Below, one piece after another: positions 1 to 5,939 of a DNA stretch of 6,342 nt. Below the pieces are notes generated by a model. It made no database searches, was not told the DNA's origin, and saw nothing but the letters and a program-made list of their open reading frames with translations. Each line of letters opens with the position of its first letter. Positions within the stretch are counted from its first letter, which is position 1. This stretch comes from Oscillibacter sp. Its GTDB lineage: Bacteria > Bacillota > Clostridia > Oscillospirales > Oscillospiraceae. The position numbers were made by a program, and so were the translations under genes. The stretch lies in assembly GCA_020025475.1 (NCBI GenBank), contig JAHHSA010000074.1, positions 1 through 6,342 of the forward strand, in the 5' to 3' direction.

Positions 1-6
1 TCACCG

Positions 7-26
7 GCTCTGCCGTGGGGCAGGGC
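7..26 (-). terminator. Hairpin downstream of the small membrane-protein gene (possible terminator without U-tract)
   Basis: Bases 7-14 can pair with 19-26 around a four-base loop (15-18). On the plus strand this is eight pairs including one G-U; in the minus-strand transcript that pair becomes an A/C mismatch. A second, mutually exclusive pairing is CAGGGC (21-26) with GCCCTG (38-43). It lies about 25 bases past the stop of the minus-strand gene, where a terminator is expected. No run of T follows on the minus strand, so a normal intrinsic terminator is not shown. The rest of 1-50 holds nothing else I can call. Confidence 0.3.
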
Positions 27-50
27 TGTTGTTTGCGGCCCTGATGACGC

Positions 51-236
51 TCACAGGTACAGCTCGTCGTCCGCGTAGTCGTCAAATTCGCTGCCAAACT
101 TGCTGGCAACCCGCTTCTTCATGCCGCTGCAGCCCACAGACAGGTCATGCCAGCCGCCGATCAGCAGGCAGACGACTGCGGCAAAGGCCAGGCTGGCGCC
201 AATGATCTTCATTACCATGCGTGCCGTCTTGTTCAT
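51..236 (-). CDS. Small single-pass membrane protein, unknown function (61 aa)
   Basis: This is a 61-residue protein with a basic N-terminus (MNKTAR), one hydrophobic segment at about residues 8-28 rich in Ala, Val, Leu and Ile, and a hydrophilic tail that begins basic (KKR) and ends acidic (FDDYADDELYL). That pattern predicts a single membrane span with a short N-terminus and a charged C-terminal tail; no signal-peptidase site is obvious. The ATG at 234-236 was chosen because AGGAGGA (244-250 on the complement) lies seven bases upstream. A TTG two codons earlier (240-242) is only one base from that site and is unlikely to be used. A promoter-like pair lies upstream at 283-311, so the gene diverges from the kinase gene. 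I do not recognise the family. Small one-span proteins with acidic tails are common orphan genes in Clostridia, and nothing here indicates a specific job. Real-gene status rests on the ribosome-binding site, promoter and plausible composition. Confidence 0.7.
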   Translation of the reverse strand: MNKTARMVMKIIGASLAFAAVVCLLIGGWHDLSVGCSGMKKRVASKFGSEFDDYADDELYL

Positions 237-243
237 ACTCAAA

Positions 244-250
244 TCCTCCT
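244..250 (-). promoter_or_regulatory. Ribosome-binding site that fixes the start of the small membrane-protein gene
   Basis: The complement reads AGGAGGA, a full Shine-Dalgarno match, with seven bases to the ATG at 234-236. It excludes the upstream in-frame TTG at 240-242, which would leave one base of spacing. Confidence 0.75.
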
Positions 251-282
251 GTTGGGAATTGTGGTTGGATGCGATTGGCTTT

Positions 283-311
283 ATGATACACCGATGTGAT
301 GAATTTTACAA
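283..311 (-). promoter_or_regulatory. Sigma-A type promoter for the small membrane-protein gene
   Basis: On the complement, TTGTAA (306-311) is followed 17 bases later by TATCAT (283-288), matching the consensus at 4/6 and 5/6. Transcription would start near 276, giving a leader of about 40 bases before the ATG. Confidence 0.55.
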
Positions 312-339
312 CACTTTTTGCGAAAGATGACCCCAATTA

Positions 340-350
340 CCGAAATTCGG
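340..350. promoter_or_regulatory. Palindrome CCGAAATTCGG in the divergent intergenic region
   Basis: CCGAA and TTCGG form a perfect inverted repeat around one A. It sits between the minus-strand promoter (283-311) and the probable start region of the kinase transcript, a usual place for an operator. With its left flank (ATTA) it matches 11 of 13 positions of the Bacillus PurR box as I remember it (AWWWCCGAACWWT), but PurR sites normally come as two separated boxes and only one is here. The binding protein, if any, is unknown. Confidence 0.3.
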
Positions 351-383
351 CCCAATCTTTTTATGAAAATTTACAAATTGAGG

Positions 384-412
384 TTGTTGTGCATCCCATT
401 TTCCGGTACACT
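384..412 (+). promoter_or_regulatory. Possible promoter for the nucleoside kinase gene
   Basis: TTGTTG (384-389) and TACACT (407-412) are 17 bases apart, matching the consensus at only 3/6 and 4/6. It is the best-spaced pair I found between 330 and 471. The leader of about 50 bases would carry a small GC hairpin (434-438 with 443-447) just before the ribosome-binding site AAGGAG (458-463). Confidence 0.35.
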
Positions 413-471
413 GTTGCTATCCACATGCACCCACGCGCCCCTGCGCGACAACGATAGAAGGAGTCATTGCT

Positions 472-2139
472 ATGGAACGTATCATGAGAACCATTCAGGT
501 GGACGGCAAGACCTACACCTACCCAGACGGAACCGCCTACCAGGACATTGCCGCCGACTTCCAGAGCGGCTGCCCCAACGATATTGTGCTGGTCAGCCGG
601 GACGGCAAGCTGTGCGAGCTGCATAAAAAGCTGGACCGGGACTGCAAGCTGGACATGATCACCACCGCCCAGCGCCCGGGCATGCAGACCTACCAGCGCA
701 GTGTGATCTTCCTGATGCTCAAGGCCTTTTACGATGTGGCAGGCCGGGACCAGGTGCAGCGTCTGACGGTGGACCACTCCGTGAGCCGGGCCCTGTTCAT
801 CCGTGTCAGGGGGTCCGTCCCGCTGACAGAGGAGCTGCTATCCCGGGTGGAGACCCGGATGCGGGAGATGGTGGACGCCGCCCTGCCCCTGCAAAAGCAA
901 TCGGTCAGCACCGATGATGCGGTGCGCCTCTTCCGGGAGATGGGCATGCACGACAAGGCCCAGCTGCTGGGCTTCCGGGTCAGCTCCCGGGTGAATCTCT
1001 ACACGCTGGACGGCTTCACCGATTACTTTTACGGCTACATGGTGCCCAACACCCGGTATCTGCGCTGCTTTGCCCTCCAGCTCTTCGGCGACGGCTTTGT
1101 CCTGCGCCTGCCGGACCGGAACGACCCCCGCAAGCTGGGGGCCTTCGTCCCGCCCATGAAGGTCTTTCAGGCGCTGCGTGACGCCACCGCCCGTGCGGAG
1201 GTGCTGGGCGTGTCCAACGTGGGCGAGATGAATGCGGTCATCTCCTCGGGCGGCGCCACCCAGATGATTTTGTCCCAGGAGGCCCTGATGGAAAAGCAGA
1301 TCGGCGACATCGCCCAGACCATCGCCTCCCGGAAGGACATCCGCTTCGTGATGATTGCCGGTCCCTCCTCCTCCGGCAAGACCACCTTCTCCCACCGCCT
1401 GTCCACCCAGCTGATTGCCTGCGGCCTGCGGCCCCACCCCATCGCCACCGACAACTACTTCAAAAACCGGGAGGACACCCCCCTGGACGCCAACGGGCAG
1501 TATGACTTTGAGTGCCTGGGGGCCATGGATGTGGAGAAGTTCAACCAGGACATGACGGACCTGCTGGCGGGCAAAACCGTGGAGATTCCCCACTTCAACT
1601 TCAAAAAGGGCATCCGGGAGTACTGCGGCGACTTCCTCACCATGGGCCCCCAGGACATTCTGGTGATTGAGGGCATCCACTGCCTCAATGACGAGCTGAG
1701 CTACGCCCTGCCCCGGGAGAGCAAGTACCGCATCTACATCAGCTGCCTCACCTCGTTGAACATCGACGACCACAATTACATCCCCACCACCGACGCCCGC
1801 CTGCTGCGGCGCATCCAGCGGGACGCCCGCACCCGTGGCACCAGCGCCCAGGCCACGCTGCGGATGTGGCCCTCCGTCCGCAGCGGCGAGGAGAGCAACA
1901 TCTTCCCCCACCAGGACAGCGCCGATGTGATCTTCAACTCCGCCCTGGTCTATGAAATTGCCCTGCTCAAGACCTATGTGGAGCCGCTGCTGTTCGGTGT
2001 GCCCAAGGACAGTCCGGAGTACACGGAGGCCAAACGCCTGCTGAAATTCCTGGACTACTTCCTGCCCCTGCCGGCAGATGACGTGCCCAAGACCTCCCTG
2101 ATGCGGGAGTTCATCGGCGGCGGGTGCTATCAGGTCTGA
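472..2139 (+). CDS. TGS-domain nucleoside kinase, uridine kinase family (555 aa)
   Basis: This is a cytoplasmic P-loop kinase that would transfer phosphate from ATP (or GTP) to a nucleoside, most likely uridine or cytidine, for salvage. Residues about 5-65 resemble a TGS domain. Residues about 70-235 resemble the second N-terminal domain of threonyl-tRNA synthetase, with the motifs DHS at 101-103 and DYFYGYMVP at 184-192. The kinase domain follows: Walker A GPSSSGKTT at 297-305 (Lys303), the substrate-side motif TDNYF at 326-330, YDFE at 344-347, Walker-B-like VIEGIH at 398-403 (Glu400), and the lid RRIQRDARTRG at 446-456. The length of about 550 residues is normal for this Firmicutes family and far above the roughly 210 of classical Udk. 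The ATG at 472 has AAGGAG eight bases upstream; the later ATG at 484 would be too far from it. The gene is monocistronic, bounded by a terminator at 2170-2197. The exact substrate cannot be read from sequence, and family annotation as uridine kinase is only partly supported by biochemistry. Codon use is more GC-rich (many CCC, CGG, CTC) than in the two following genes. Confidence 0.93.
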   Translation: MERIMRTIQVDGKTYTYPDGTAYQDIAADFQSGCPNDIVLVSRDGKLCELHKKLDRDCKLDMITTAQRPGMQTYQRSVIFLMLKAFYDVAGRDQVQRLTVDHSVSRALFIRVRGSVPLTEELLSRVETRMREMVDAALPLQKQSVSTDDAVRLFREMGMHDKAQLLGFRVSSRVNLYTLDGFTDYFYGYMVPNTRYLRCFALQLFGDGFVLRLPDRNDPRKLGAFVPPMKVFQALRDATARAEVLGVSNVGEMNAVISSGGATQMILSQEALMEKQIGDIAQTIASRKDIRFVMIAGPSSSGKTTFSHRLSTQLIACGLRPHPIATDNYFKNREDTPLDANGQYDFECLGAMDVEKFNQDMTDLLAGKTVEIPHFNFKKGIREYCGDFLTMGPQDILVIEGIHCLNDELSYALPRESKYRIYISCLTSLNIDDHNYIPTTDARLLRRIQRDARTRGTSAQATLRMWPSVRSGEESNIFPHQDSADVIFNSALVYEIALLKTYVEPLLFGVPKDSPEYTEAKRLLKFLDYFLPLPADDVPKTSLMREFIGGGCYQV

Positions 2140-2169
2140 GCCGCCCCGCAGACGTTTATTTTTCAGAAA

Positions 2170-2197
2170 TTCCGGCGGTGAAGCCCGGGAGTTTTTT
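2170..2197 (+). terminator. Intrinsic terminator of the nucleoside kinase gene
   Basis: TTCCGG (2170-2175) pairs with CCGGGA (2185-2190), six pairs including one G-U, around a nine-base loop. One G and six T (2192-2197) follow. It lies about 30 bases past the kinase stop. The upstream AAA (2167-2169) can extend the stem into the T run. Confidence 0.65.
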
Positions 2198-2227
2198 GAA
2201 CCTTCCCCTTTCCTCCATGGTTTTGCC

Positions 2228-2256
2228 TTGCCTGTGGAGCCGAATTGTCGTATACT
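2228..2256 (+). promoter_or_regulatory. Sigma-A type promoter of the purine permease gene
   Basis: TTGCCT (2228-2233) and TATACT (2251-2256) are exactly 17 bases apart, matching the consensus at 4/6 and 5/6. The start would be near 2263, giving a leader of about 60 bases. The -35 element lies between the short inverted arms CTCCA (2213-2217) and TGGAG (2235-2239), which may be chance. Confidence 0.65.
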
Positions 2257-2263
2257 GGTATCA

Positions 2264-2299
2264 GCAGGGAGCTTCTGTTTCATGGATTCCCTGTGAATC
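2264..2299 (+). promoter_or_regulatory. Two competing hairpins in the purine permease leader
   Basis: GCAGGGAG (2264-2271) can pair with TTCCCTGT (2287-2294), eight pairs including two G-U. GATTC (2285-2289) can instead pair with GAATC (2295-2299). The two share bases and exclude each other. They lie at the very start of the predicted transcript, just upstream of the ribosome-binding site AAAGGGG (2308-2314). I see no purine-riboswitch core, so any regulatory role is inference. Confidence 0.3.
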
Positions 2300-2322
2300 T
2301 GTAGAGAAAAGGGGTACGTATC

Positions 2323-3723
2323 ATGGAGAAATTCTTTCATCTGAGAGAACACGGGACAACAGTCCGCACAGAGATCATGGCTGGTCTCACCACATTCATG
2401 GCAATGGCTTACATCCTGATGGTCAATGCCGGTATGTTTGCCAATCTGGAAGGGCAGGTCACCTACAACGCGGTCTATATCGCAACTGCGATTTCCGCCA
2501 TTTTTGGCACAGTGCTGATTGGCCTTTTGTCCAATTTGCCCTTGGCGCAGGCTTCCGGCATGGGTCTGAACGCATTTTTTGTGTTCACGGTATGCTTCGG
2601 CATGGGTCTGACCTACGCCAACGCGCTGGTTCTGGTTCTGATTGATGGCCTCATCTTCATCCTTCTGACCGTCACCGGCCTGCGCAGAAAAATTTTTAAT
2701 GCAATCCCCCCTGCTGTCCGTATGGCAATCCCGGCCGGTATCGGTCTGTTCATTGCCTTCCTGGGTCTGCAAAACTCCGGTCTGGTTGTGGATAACGGCG
2801 CAACGCTGGTGAGCCTGGCCTCCTTCAACCTGTATTCCGGCACCGCAACCTGGGCCGCCATCATGCCCATGCTGGTCACTTTCTTCGCTGTTCTGGCCAT
2901 TGCTGCCATGAGCCGCAGGAATGTAAAGGGTTCTGTCCTTTACGGCATTCTGGGCGGCACAGCTGCCTACTACATTCTGGGGCTCACGATTCCGGGCTTC
3001 TATGACGGCTTCGCCGCCAACCTCTCTTTCAACCCGCTGGTGGCTTTCCAGGAGTTTTTCACCCTGTCCTTTGGCAAGGTTTTCACAGAGGGCTTTCATT
3101 TTACACCCTTTATTGAAGCGCACGGCATGGGCGGCTTTGTGGTGATGTTCATTACCACGTCCCTGGCGTTTTGCATGGTGGATATGTTTGATACCCTGGG
3201 CACCCTGTACGGTGCCTGCGCCAGAGGCAACCTGCTGACAGCCGAGGGCGAGATCCCCCACATTGATCAGGCCATGCTGGCCGATGCCTGCGCCACCACC
3301 TTTGGCGCAATCTGCGGCACTTCCACCGTGACCACCTTTGTGGAAAGCTCCGCAGGCGTTGGCGAGGGCGGCCGCACCGGCCTGACCGCCATGTCCACCG
3401 CGTTTTTCTTCTTCATTGCCATGTTCCTGAGCCCTGTTGCCCAGCTCATTCCCGGCTGCGCCACTGCGGCTGCGCTCATTTATGTGGGTGTTTTGATGAT
3501 GGCCTGCGTGAAGGATATTGACTGGACCACTCCCGATGTGGCTGTGCCTGCCTTTATGACGGTGGCCATGATGCCCTTCACCTACTCCATCTCTTTTGGT
3601 ATTGCATTCGGCCTGATTTCCTATACGATCATCGCCGTCTGCACCGGCAAGGCCAGAGAAGTAAAGCCGGCAACCTGGATCATCGGGATTCTGTTTGCAC
3701 TGACCTTCTTCCTGACCCACTAA
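2323..3723 (+). CDS. NCS2 family (AzgA/PbuG-type) purine nucleobase permease (466 aa)
   Basis: This is a multi-span inner-membrane transporter, probably proton-coupled, that takes up nucleobases such as adenine, guanine or hypoxanthine. Family signatures are clear: GLTTFMAMAYILMVN near the first span (residues about 21-35), GMGLNAFF at 79-86, AGIGLFIAFLGLQNSG in the middle, DMFDTLGTL at 287-295, and GTSTVTTFVESSAG at 332-345 followed by GGRTGLTA (349-356). The acids D287/D290 and E341 fall where substrate-binding acids occur in AzgA-type carriers. Position 78 is Ser (QASGMG), where PbuG-like proteins often have Pro. The length is typical of the family (about 430-490). The ATG has the slightly weak site AAAGGGG eight bases upstream. 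It has its own promoter (2228-2256) and is followed by a strong hairpin (3754-3790), so it is probably transcribed alone. Ade lies directly downstream, which fits import of adenine followed by deamination. Substrate choice among purines cannot be fixed from sequence alone. Confidence 0.93.
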   Translation: MEKFFHLREHGTTVRTEIMAGLTTFMAMAYILMVNAGMFANLEGQVTYNAVYIATAISAIFGTVLIGLLSNLPLAQASGMGLNAFFVFTVCFGMGLTYANALVLVLIDGLIFILLTVTGLRRKIFNAIPPAVRMAIPAGIGLFIAFLGLQNSGLVVDNGATLVSLASFNLYSGTATWAAIMPMLVTFFAVLAIAAMSRRNVKGSVLYGILGGTAAYYILGLTIPGFYDGFAANLSFNPLVAFQEFFTLSFGKVFTEGFHFTPFIEAHGMGGFVVMFITTSLAFCMVDMFDTLGTLYGACARGNLLTAEGEIPHIDQAMLADACATTFGAICGTSTVTTFVESSAGVGEGGRTGLTAMSTAFFFFIAMFLSPVAQLIPGCATAAALIYVGVLMMACVKDIDWTTPDVAVPAFMTVAMMPFTYSISFGIAFGLISYTIIAVCTGKAREVKPATWIIGILFALTFFLTH

Positions 3724-3753
3724 CGCCGCCAGTCGGCCCCAGCACCCAACGAA

Positions 3754-3790
3754 AAGCGCCTCCTCTGCCACATTTGCAGAGGAGGCGCTT
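3754..3790 (+). terminator. Perfect 15-bp hairpin after the permease gene (terminator without U-tract)
   Basis: Bases 3754-3768 pair perfectly with 3776-3790 around a seven-base loop (3769-3775), about 30 bases past the permease stop. Only two T end the plus-strand arm, then CTGCC. On the complement the arm runs into TTTTC, so the U-run is better in the direction with no gene. It very probably ends the permease transcript or protects its 3' end, but it is not a textbook intrinsic terminator. Confidence 0.6.
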
Positions 3791-3857
3791 CTGCCTGCCG
3801 GTCTTGGGATGAGGCCATCCGCTCCATATGACCGCTGCGCCGTGACAATTGTTCTCC

Positions 3858-3893
3858 GGATGGATTGACGCATCCCCGCAAGAACCTTATAAT
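3858..3893 (+). promoter_or_regulatory. Near-consensus promoter of ade, with inverted arms around the -35
   Basis: TTGACG (3865-3870) and TATAAT (3888-3893) are 17 bases apart, matching the consensus at 5/6 and 6/6, the best promoter in the window. Transcription would start near 3900, leaving a leader of about 70 bases. GGATG (3858-3862) and CATCC (3871-3875) are inverted arms that bracket the -35, a possible repressor site. In the leader, TGTGC (3908-3912) can pair with GCACA (3932-3936). Confidence 0.8.
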
Positions 3894-3969
3894 TGAGAGG
3901 AAAAGAATGTGCAAGCCTGGGCGACAGACCGGCACAGCAAAAAACTTTTGATGGAAACGAGGGATCAAT

Positions 3970-5703
3970 ATGAACAGGGACGACCTGAAAAAGCTGATTG
4001 ACACCGCAGCAGGACGGATTCCCGCTGATGTGGTCATCAAAAACTGCAAAATTGTAAATGTCTTTTCCGGGAAAATTCAGGAGGGGAATCTGGCAATTTC
4101 CGGGACGGAGATTGCCGGTATTGGCGATTATGAGGGAAAGACCGTGGTGGATGCCCAGGGCCGCTATGCGGTTCCGGGCTTCATTGACAGCCATATTCAC
4201 ATTGAATCTTCCTATGTCAGTCCGGAAGAGGAAGGCAGAATGCTGGTACCCCATGGAGCCACAACCATCATCGCCGATCCACACGAAATCGTGAATGTCT
4301 GCGGCATCAAGGGCCTGGATTACATGATGGAGGCGGCGAAAAATACGGCGCTGGATATTCAATATGTGCTGCCCTCCTGCGTGCCGGCTACGCCCTTTGA
4401 ACATTCCGGAGCCGTGATCAATGCCCCGGAAATGGAAGAACCCCTGCAACGGGAGAACGTCCTTGGGCTGGGAGAATTTATGAATTTCCCGGGTGTCATC
4501 GCTGCCGACGATATGGTCCTTGATAAACTGATGTGCGCCAAGAGGGCCGGCAAGATCATTGACGGCCACGGCCCCGGGATTGCGGGAAAGGCGCTCAACG
4601 CCTATGCCTCTGCCCGGATTCTTGCAGACCACGAGTGTTCTACCGTGGAGGAAATGAACGATCGTTTGGAACGGGGCATGTACATCTTGCTCCGCCAGGG
4701 CTCGGCGTGCCATAACCTGCGGCCTCTGCTCAAAGGCATCACGCCGGAAAACAGCCGCCGGTGCCTGCTCTGCTCGGATGACCGTCAACCCAAGACCATT
4801 CTCAACGAGGGGCATCTGGACAATCATCTGCGGATCTGCGTGGAAGAAGGGCTGGACCCGGTGACCGCCATCCGCATGGCCACGCTGAACGCCGCTGAGT
4901 GTTTCCGGCTCTATGACCGGGGCGCTCTTGCTCCCGGCTATCGGGCAGATATCGTTCTGCTGGATGATTTGAAGGACTTTAACGTGGATCGCGTCTGGAT
5001 TGCCGGTGCGCTGACAGCGGAAAAGGGCCGCTATCTGCCGGAGGTCAAAAAATACCCCATTGATTCGGTCAAAGGCTCCGTGATTGTCAAGGACTTCTCC
5101 AAGGAGAAGTTCAGAATGCACCTTAAGAGCAACAAGGTTCACGCCATTGGCATTCTTCCCGGCGGCGTAGTGACTGAGAAGGTTGTCACCCAGATTCAGC
5201 TGGATGAACACGGGGAGTTTGTCCGGGACCCGGATGTGGATCTGGTGAAGGTTGCTGTTGTGGAGCGTCACCAGGGCACGGGCAATGTGGCCTGCGGCTT
5301 CCTGAAGGGCTATGGCATCCGTGCAGGAGCCGTGGCGCTCTCGGTTGCACACGACTCCCATAATATCATTGTGGCAGGCGTCAGCGATGACGAGATGGAG
5401 TGCGCCGTCAATGCGCTGGTGGCCCAGGAGGGCGGCATCGTGCTGGTAAAGGACGGTAAGGTTCTGGAGCGTATGCCCATGCCGATTGCGGGTCTGATGA
5501 GTGATCAGACCGGGGAATGGGTGGATCAGCGGCTCACTGCCATTCACGAGAAAGCCTATCAGGAGCTGGGCATCCACGGCGATGTGGAGCCGGTCATGAC
5601 CCTGTGCTTCATGTCTCTGGCCGTGATTCCTGAACTCAAGCTCACAGATGAAGGCCTCTTTGATGTATCCCGGTTCGGGTTTATTCCTGTGGAAGCGGAA
5701 TAA
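3970..5703 (+). CDS. ade: Adenine deaminase (577 aa)
   Basis: This cytoplasmic metal-dependent amidohydrolase converts adenine to hypoxanthine and ammonia, feeding the purine salvage and interconversion pool. The N-terminal beta-sandwich leads into the catalytic barrel with GFIDSHIHIESS (70-81; metal ligands His75 and His77), ADPHEIVNV (102-110), LGEFMNF (167-173; Glu169 is the likely bridging carboxylate), DGHGPG (198-203; His200), His221, and the CSDDRQP motif (268-274; Asp270/Asp271). LNAAE (306-310) is also typical. The C-terminal adenine-deaminase domain (about 390-577) carries GFLKGYG (443-449), AHDSHNIIVAG (460-470) and MSLAVIPELKLTD (548-560). Length matches bacterial AdeC-type enzymes and no key residue is missing. 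The ATG has GAGGG (3959-3963) six bases upstream. It has its own strong promoter (3865-3893), so it can be controlled apart from the permease before it. That neighbour is a plausible supplier of adenine. Confidence 0.96.
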   Translation: MNRDDLKKLIDTAAGRIPADVVIKNCKIVNVFSGKIQEGNLAISGTEIAGIGDYEGKTVVDAQGRYAVPGFIDSHIHIESSYVSPEEEGRMLVPHGATTIIADPHEIVNVCGIKGLDYMMEAAKNTALDIQYVLPSCVPATPFEHSGAVINAPEMEEPLQRENVLGLGEFMNFPGVIAADDMVLDKLMCAKRAGKIIDGHGPGIAGKALNAYASARILADHECSTVEEMNDRLERGMYILLRQGSACHNLRPLLKGITPENSRRCLLCSDDRQPKTILNEGHLDNHLRICVEEGLDPVTAIRMATLNAAECFRLYDRGALAPGYRADIVLLDDLKDFNVDRVWIAGALTAEKGRYLPEVKKYPIDSVKGSVIVKDFSKEKFRMHLKSNKVHAIGILPGGVVTEKVVTQIQLDEHGEFVRDPDVDLVKVAVVERHQGTGNVACGFLKGYGIRAGAVALSVAHDSHNIIVAGVSDDEMECAVNALVAQEGGIVLVKDGKVLERMPMPIAGLMSDQTGEWVDQRLTAIHEKAYQELGIHGDVEPVMTLCFMSLAVIPELKLTDEGLFDVSRFGFIPVEAE

Positions 5704-5723
5704 ACAGGACCCCTCCTGCAAGT

Positions 5724-5754
5724 GCACGGCGGATCGCTGGATGATCCGCCGTGC
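5724..5754 (+). terminator. Perfect 12-bp hairpin after ade (terminator without U-tract)
   Basis: Bases 5724-5735 pair perfectly with 5743-5754 around a seven-base loop (5736-5742), 20 bases past the ade stop. The sequence after it (CCATTGCGCC) has no T run on either strand. Position and strength suggest a 3' end of the ade message, made by an unusual terminator or by processing. Confidence 0.5.
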
Positions 5755-5900
5755 CCATTGCGCCATTTGACTGCGGCGGGCAAATTCAGTCCCGGAGTCC
5801 CTGCCGGGGACAGGGCGGGGGAAGCCGGGTTCTTTCCCCCGAAGTGTGGTCCTTTCTTCTATGGGTCCGGGGCAAATCTGCTGGAGATTGAAACCGGCGA
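5755..5900. other. GC-rich gene-free stretch between ade and the tRNA promoter
   Basis: No credible gene lies here: the one longer plus-strand frame starts at a GTG inside the ade hairpin, has no ribosome-binding site and resembles no family I know. The stretch holds a small hairpin (5797-5801 with 5807-5811), a G-quadruplex motif (5806-5829) and an overlapping 8-bp hairpin (5816-5841). It could be an untranslated leader or spacer. I recognise no known RNA family. Confidence 0.4.
5806..5829 (+). other. Canonical G-quadruplex motif
   Basis: Four G-runs, 5806-5809 (4 G), 5813-5815 (3), 5817-5821 (5) and 5827-5829 (3), are separated by loops of 3 (ACA), 1 (C) and 5 (AAGCC) bases. This satisfies the usual G3+N1-7 pattern. 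The third run is also used by a hairpin in which 5816-5823 (CGGGGGAA) pairs with 5834-5841 (TTCCCCCG), so the two folds compete. Confidence 0.55.
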
Positions 5901-5929
5901 CAAGTTCAGACTTGACTTTTCCCGGAAAA
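5901..5929. promoter_or_regulatory. Two operator-like palindromes on the tRNA-Pro promoter
   Basis: CAAGT-TCAG-ACTTG (5901-5914) overlaps the left part of the -35 element. TTTTCC-C-GGAAAA (5917-5929) fills most of the spacer between -35 and -10. Both are perfect inverted repeats at positions where repressors usually bind. No regulator is identified. Confidence 0.35.
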
Positions 5930-5939
5930 TCAGTAAAAT
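5912..5939 (+). promoter_or_regulatory. Promoter upstream of tRNA-Pro
   Basis: TTGACT (5912-5917) and TAAAAT (5934-5939) are 16 bases apart and each matches the consensus at 5/6. The start would be near 5946, giving a 5' leader of about 90 bases that RNase P would remove from tRNA-Pro. The leader can fold at 5958-5986 (CCGG/CCGG and GGAT/ATCC with a two-base internal loop). Confidence 0.6.

Noticed and set aside
1..54. GTG-started frame of 17 codons overlapping the stop of the small gene and ending at the left edge
   Set aside because: It is too short, has no ribosome-binding site and no recognisable sequence; stop overlap with GTGA occurs readily by chance.
2257..2322. Purine riboswitch before the permease
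   Set aside because: The leader is only about 60 bases and lacks the conserved three-way-junction and loop sequences of the purine aptamer.
3796..3934. 9-bp inverted repeat TGCCGGTCT / AGACCGGCA around the ade promoter, considered as a MITE
   Set aside because: The arms are short and 120 bases apart, there is no flanking target duplication, and the interval holds a functional-looking promoter; probably chance.
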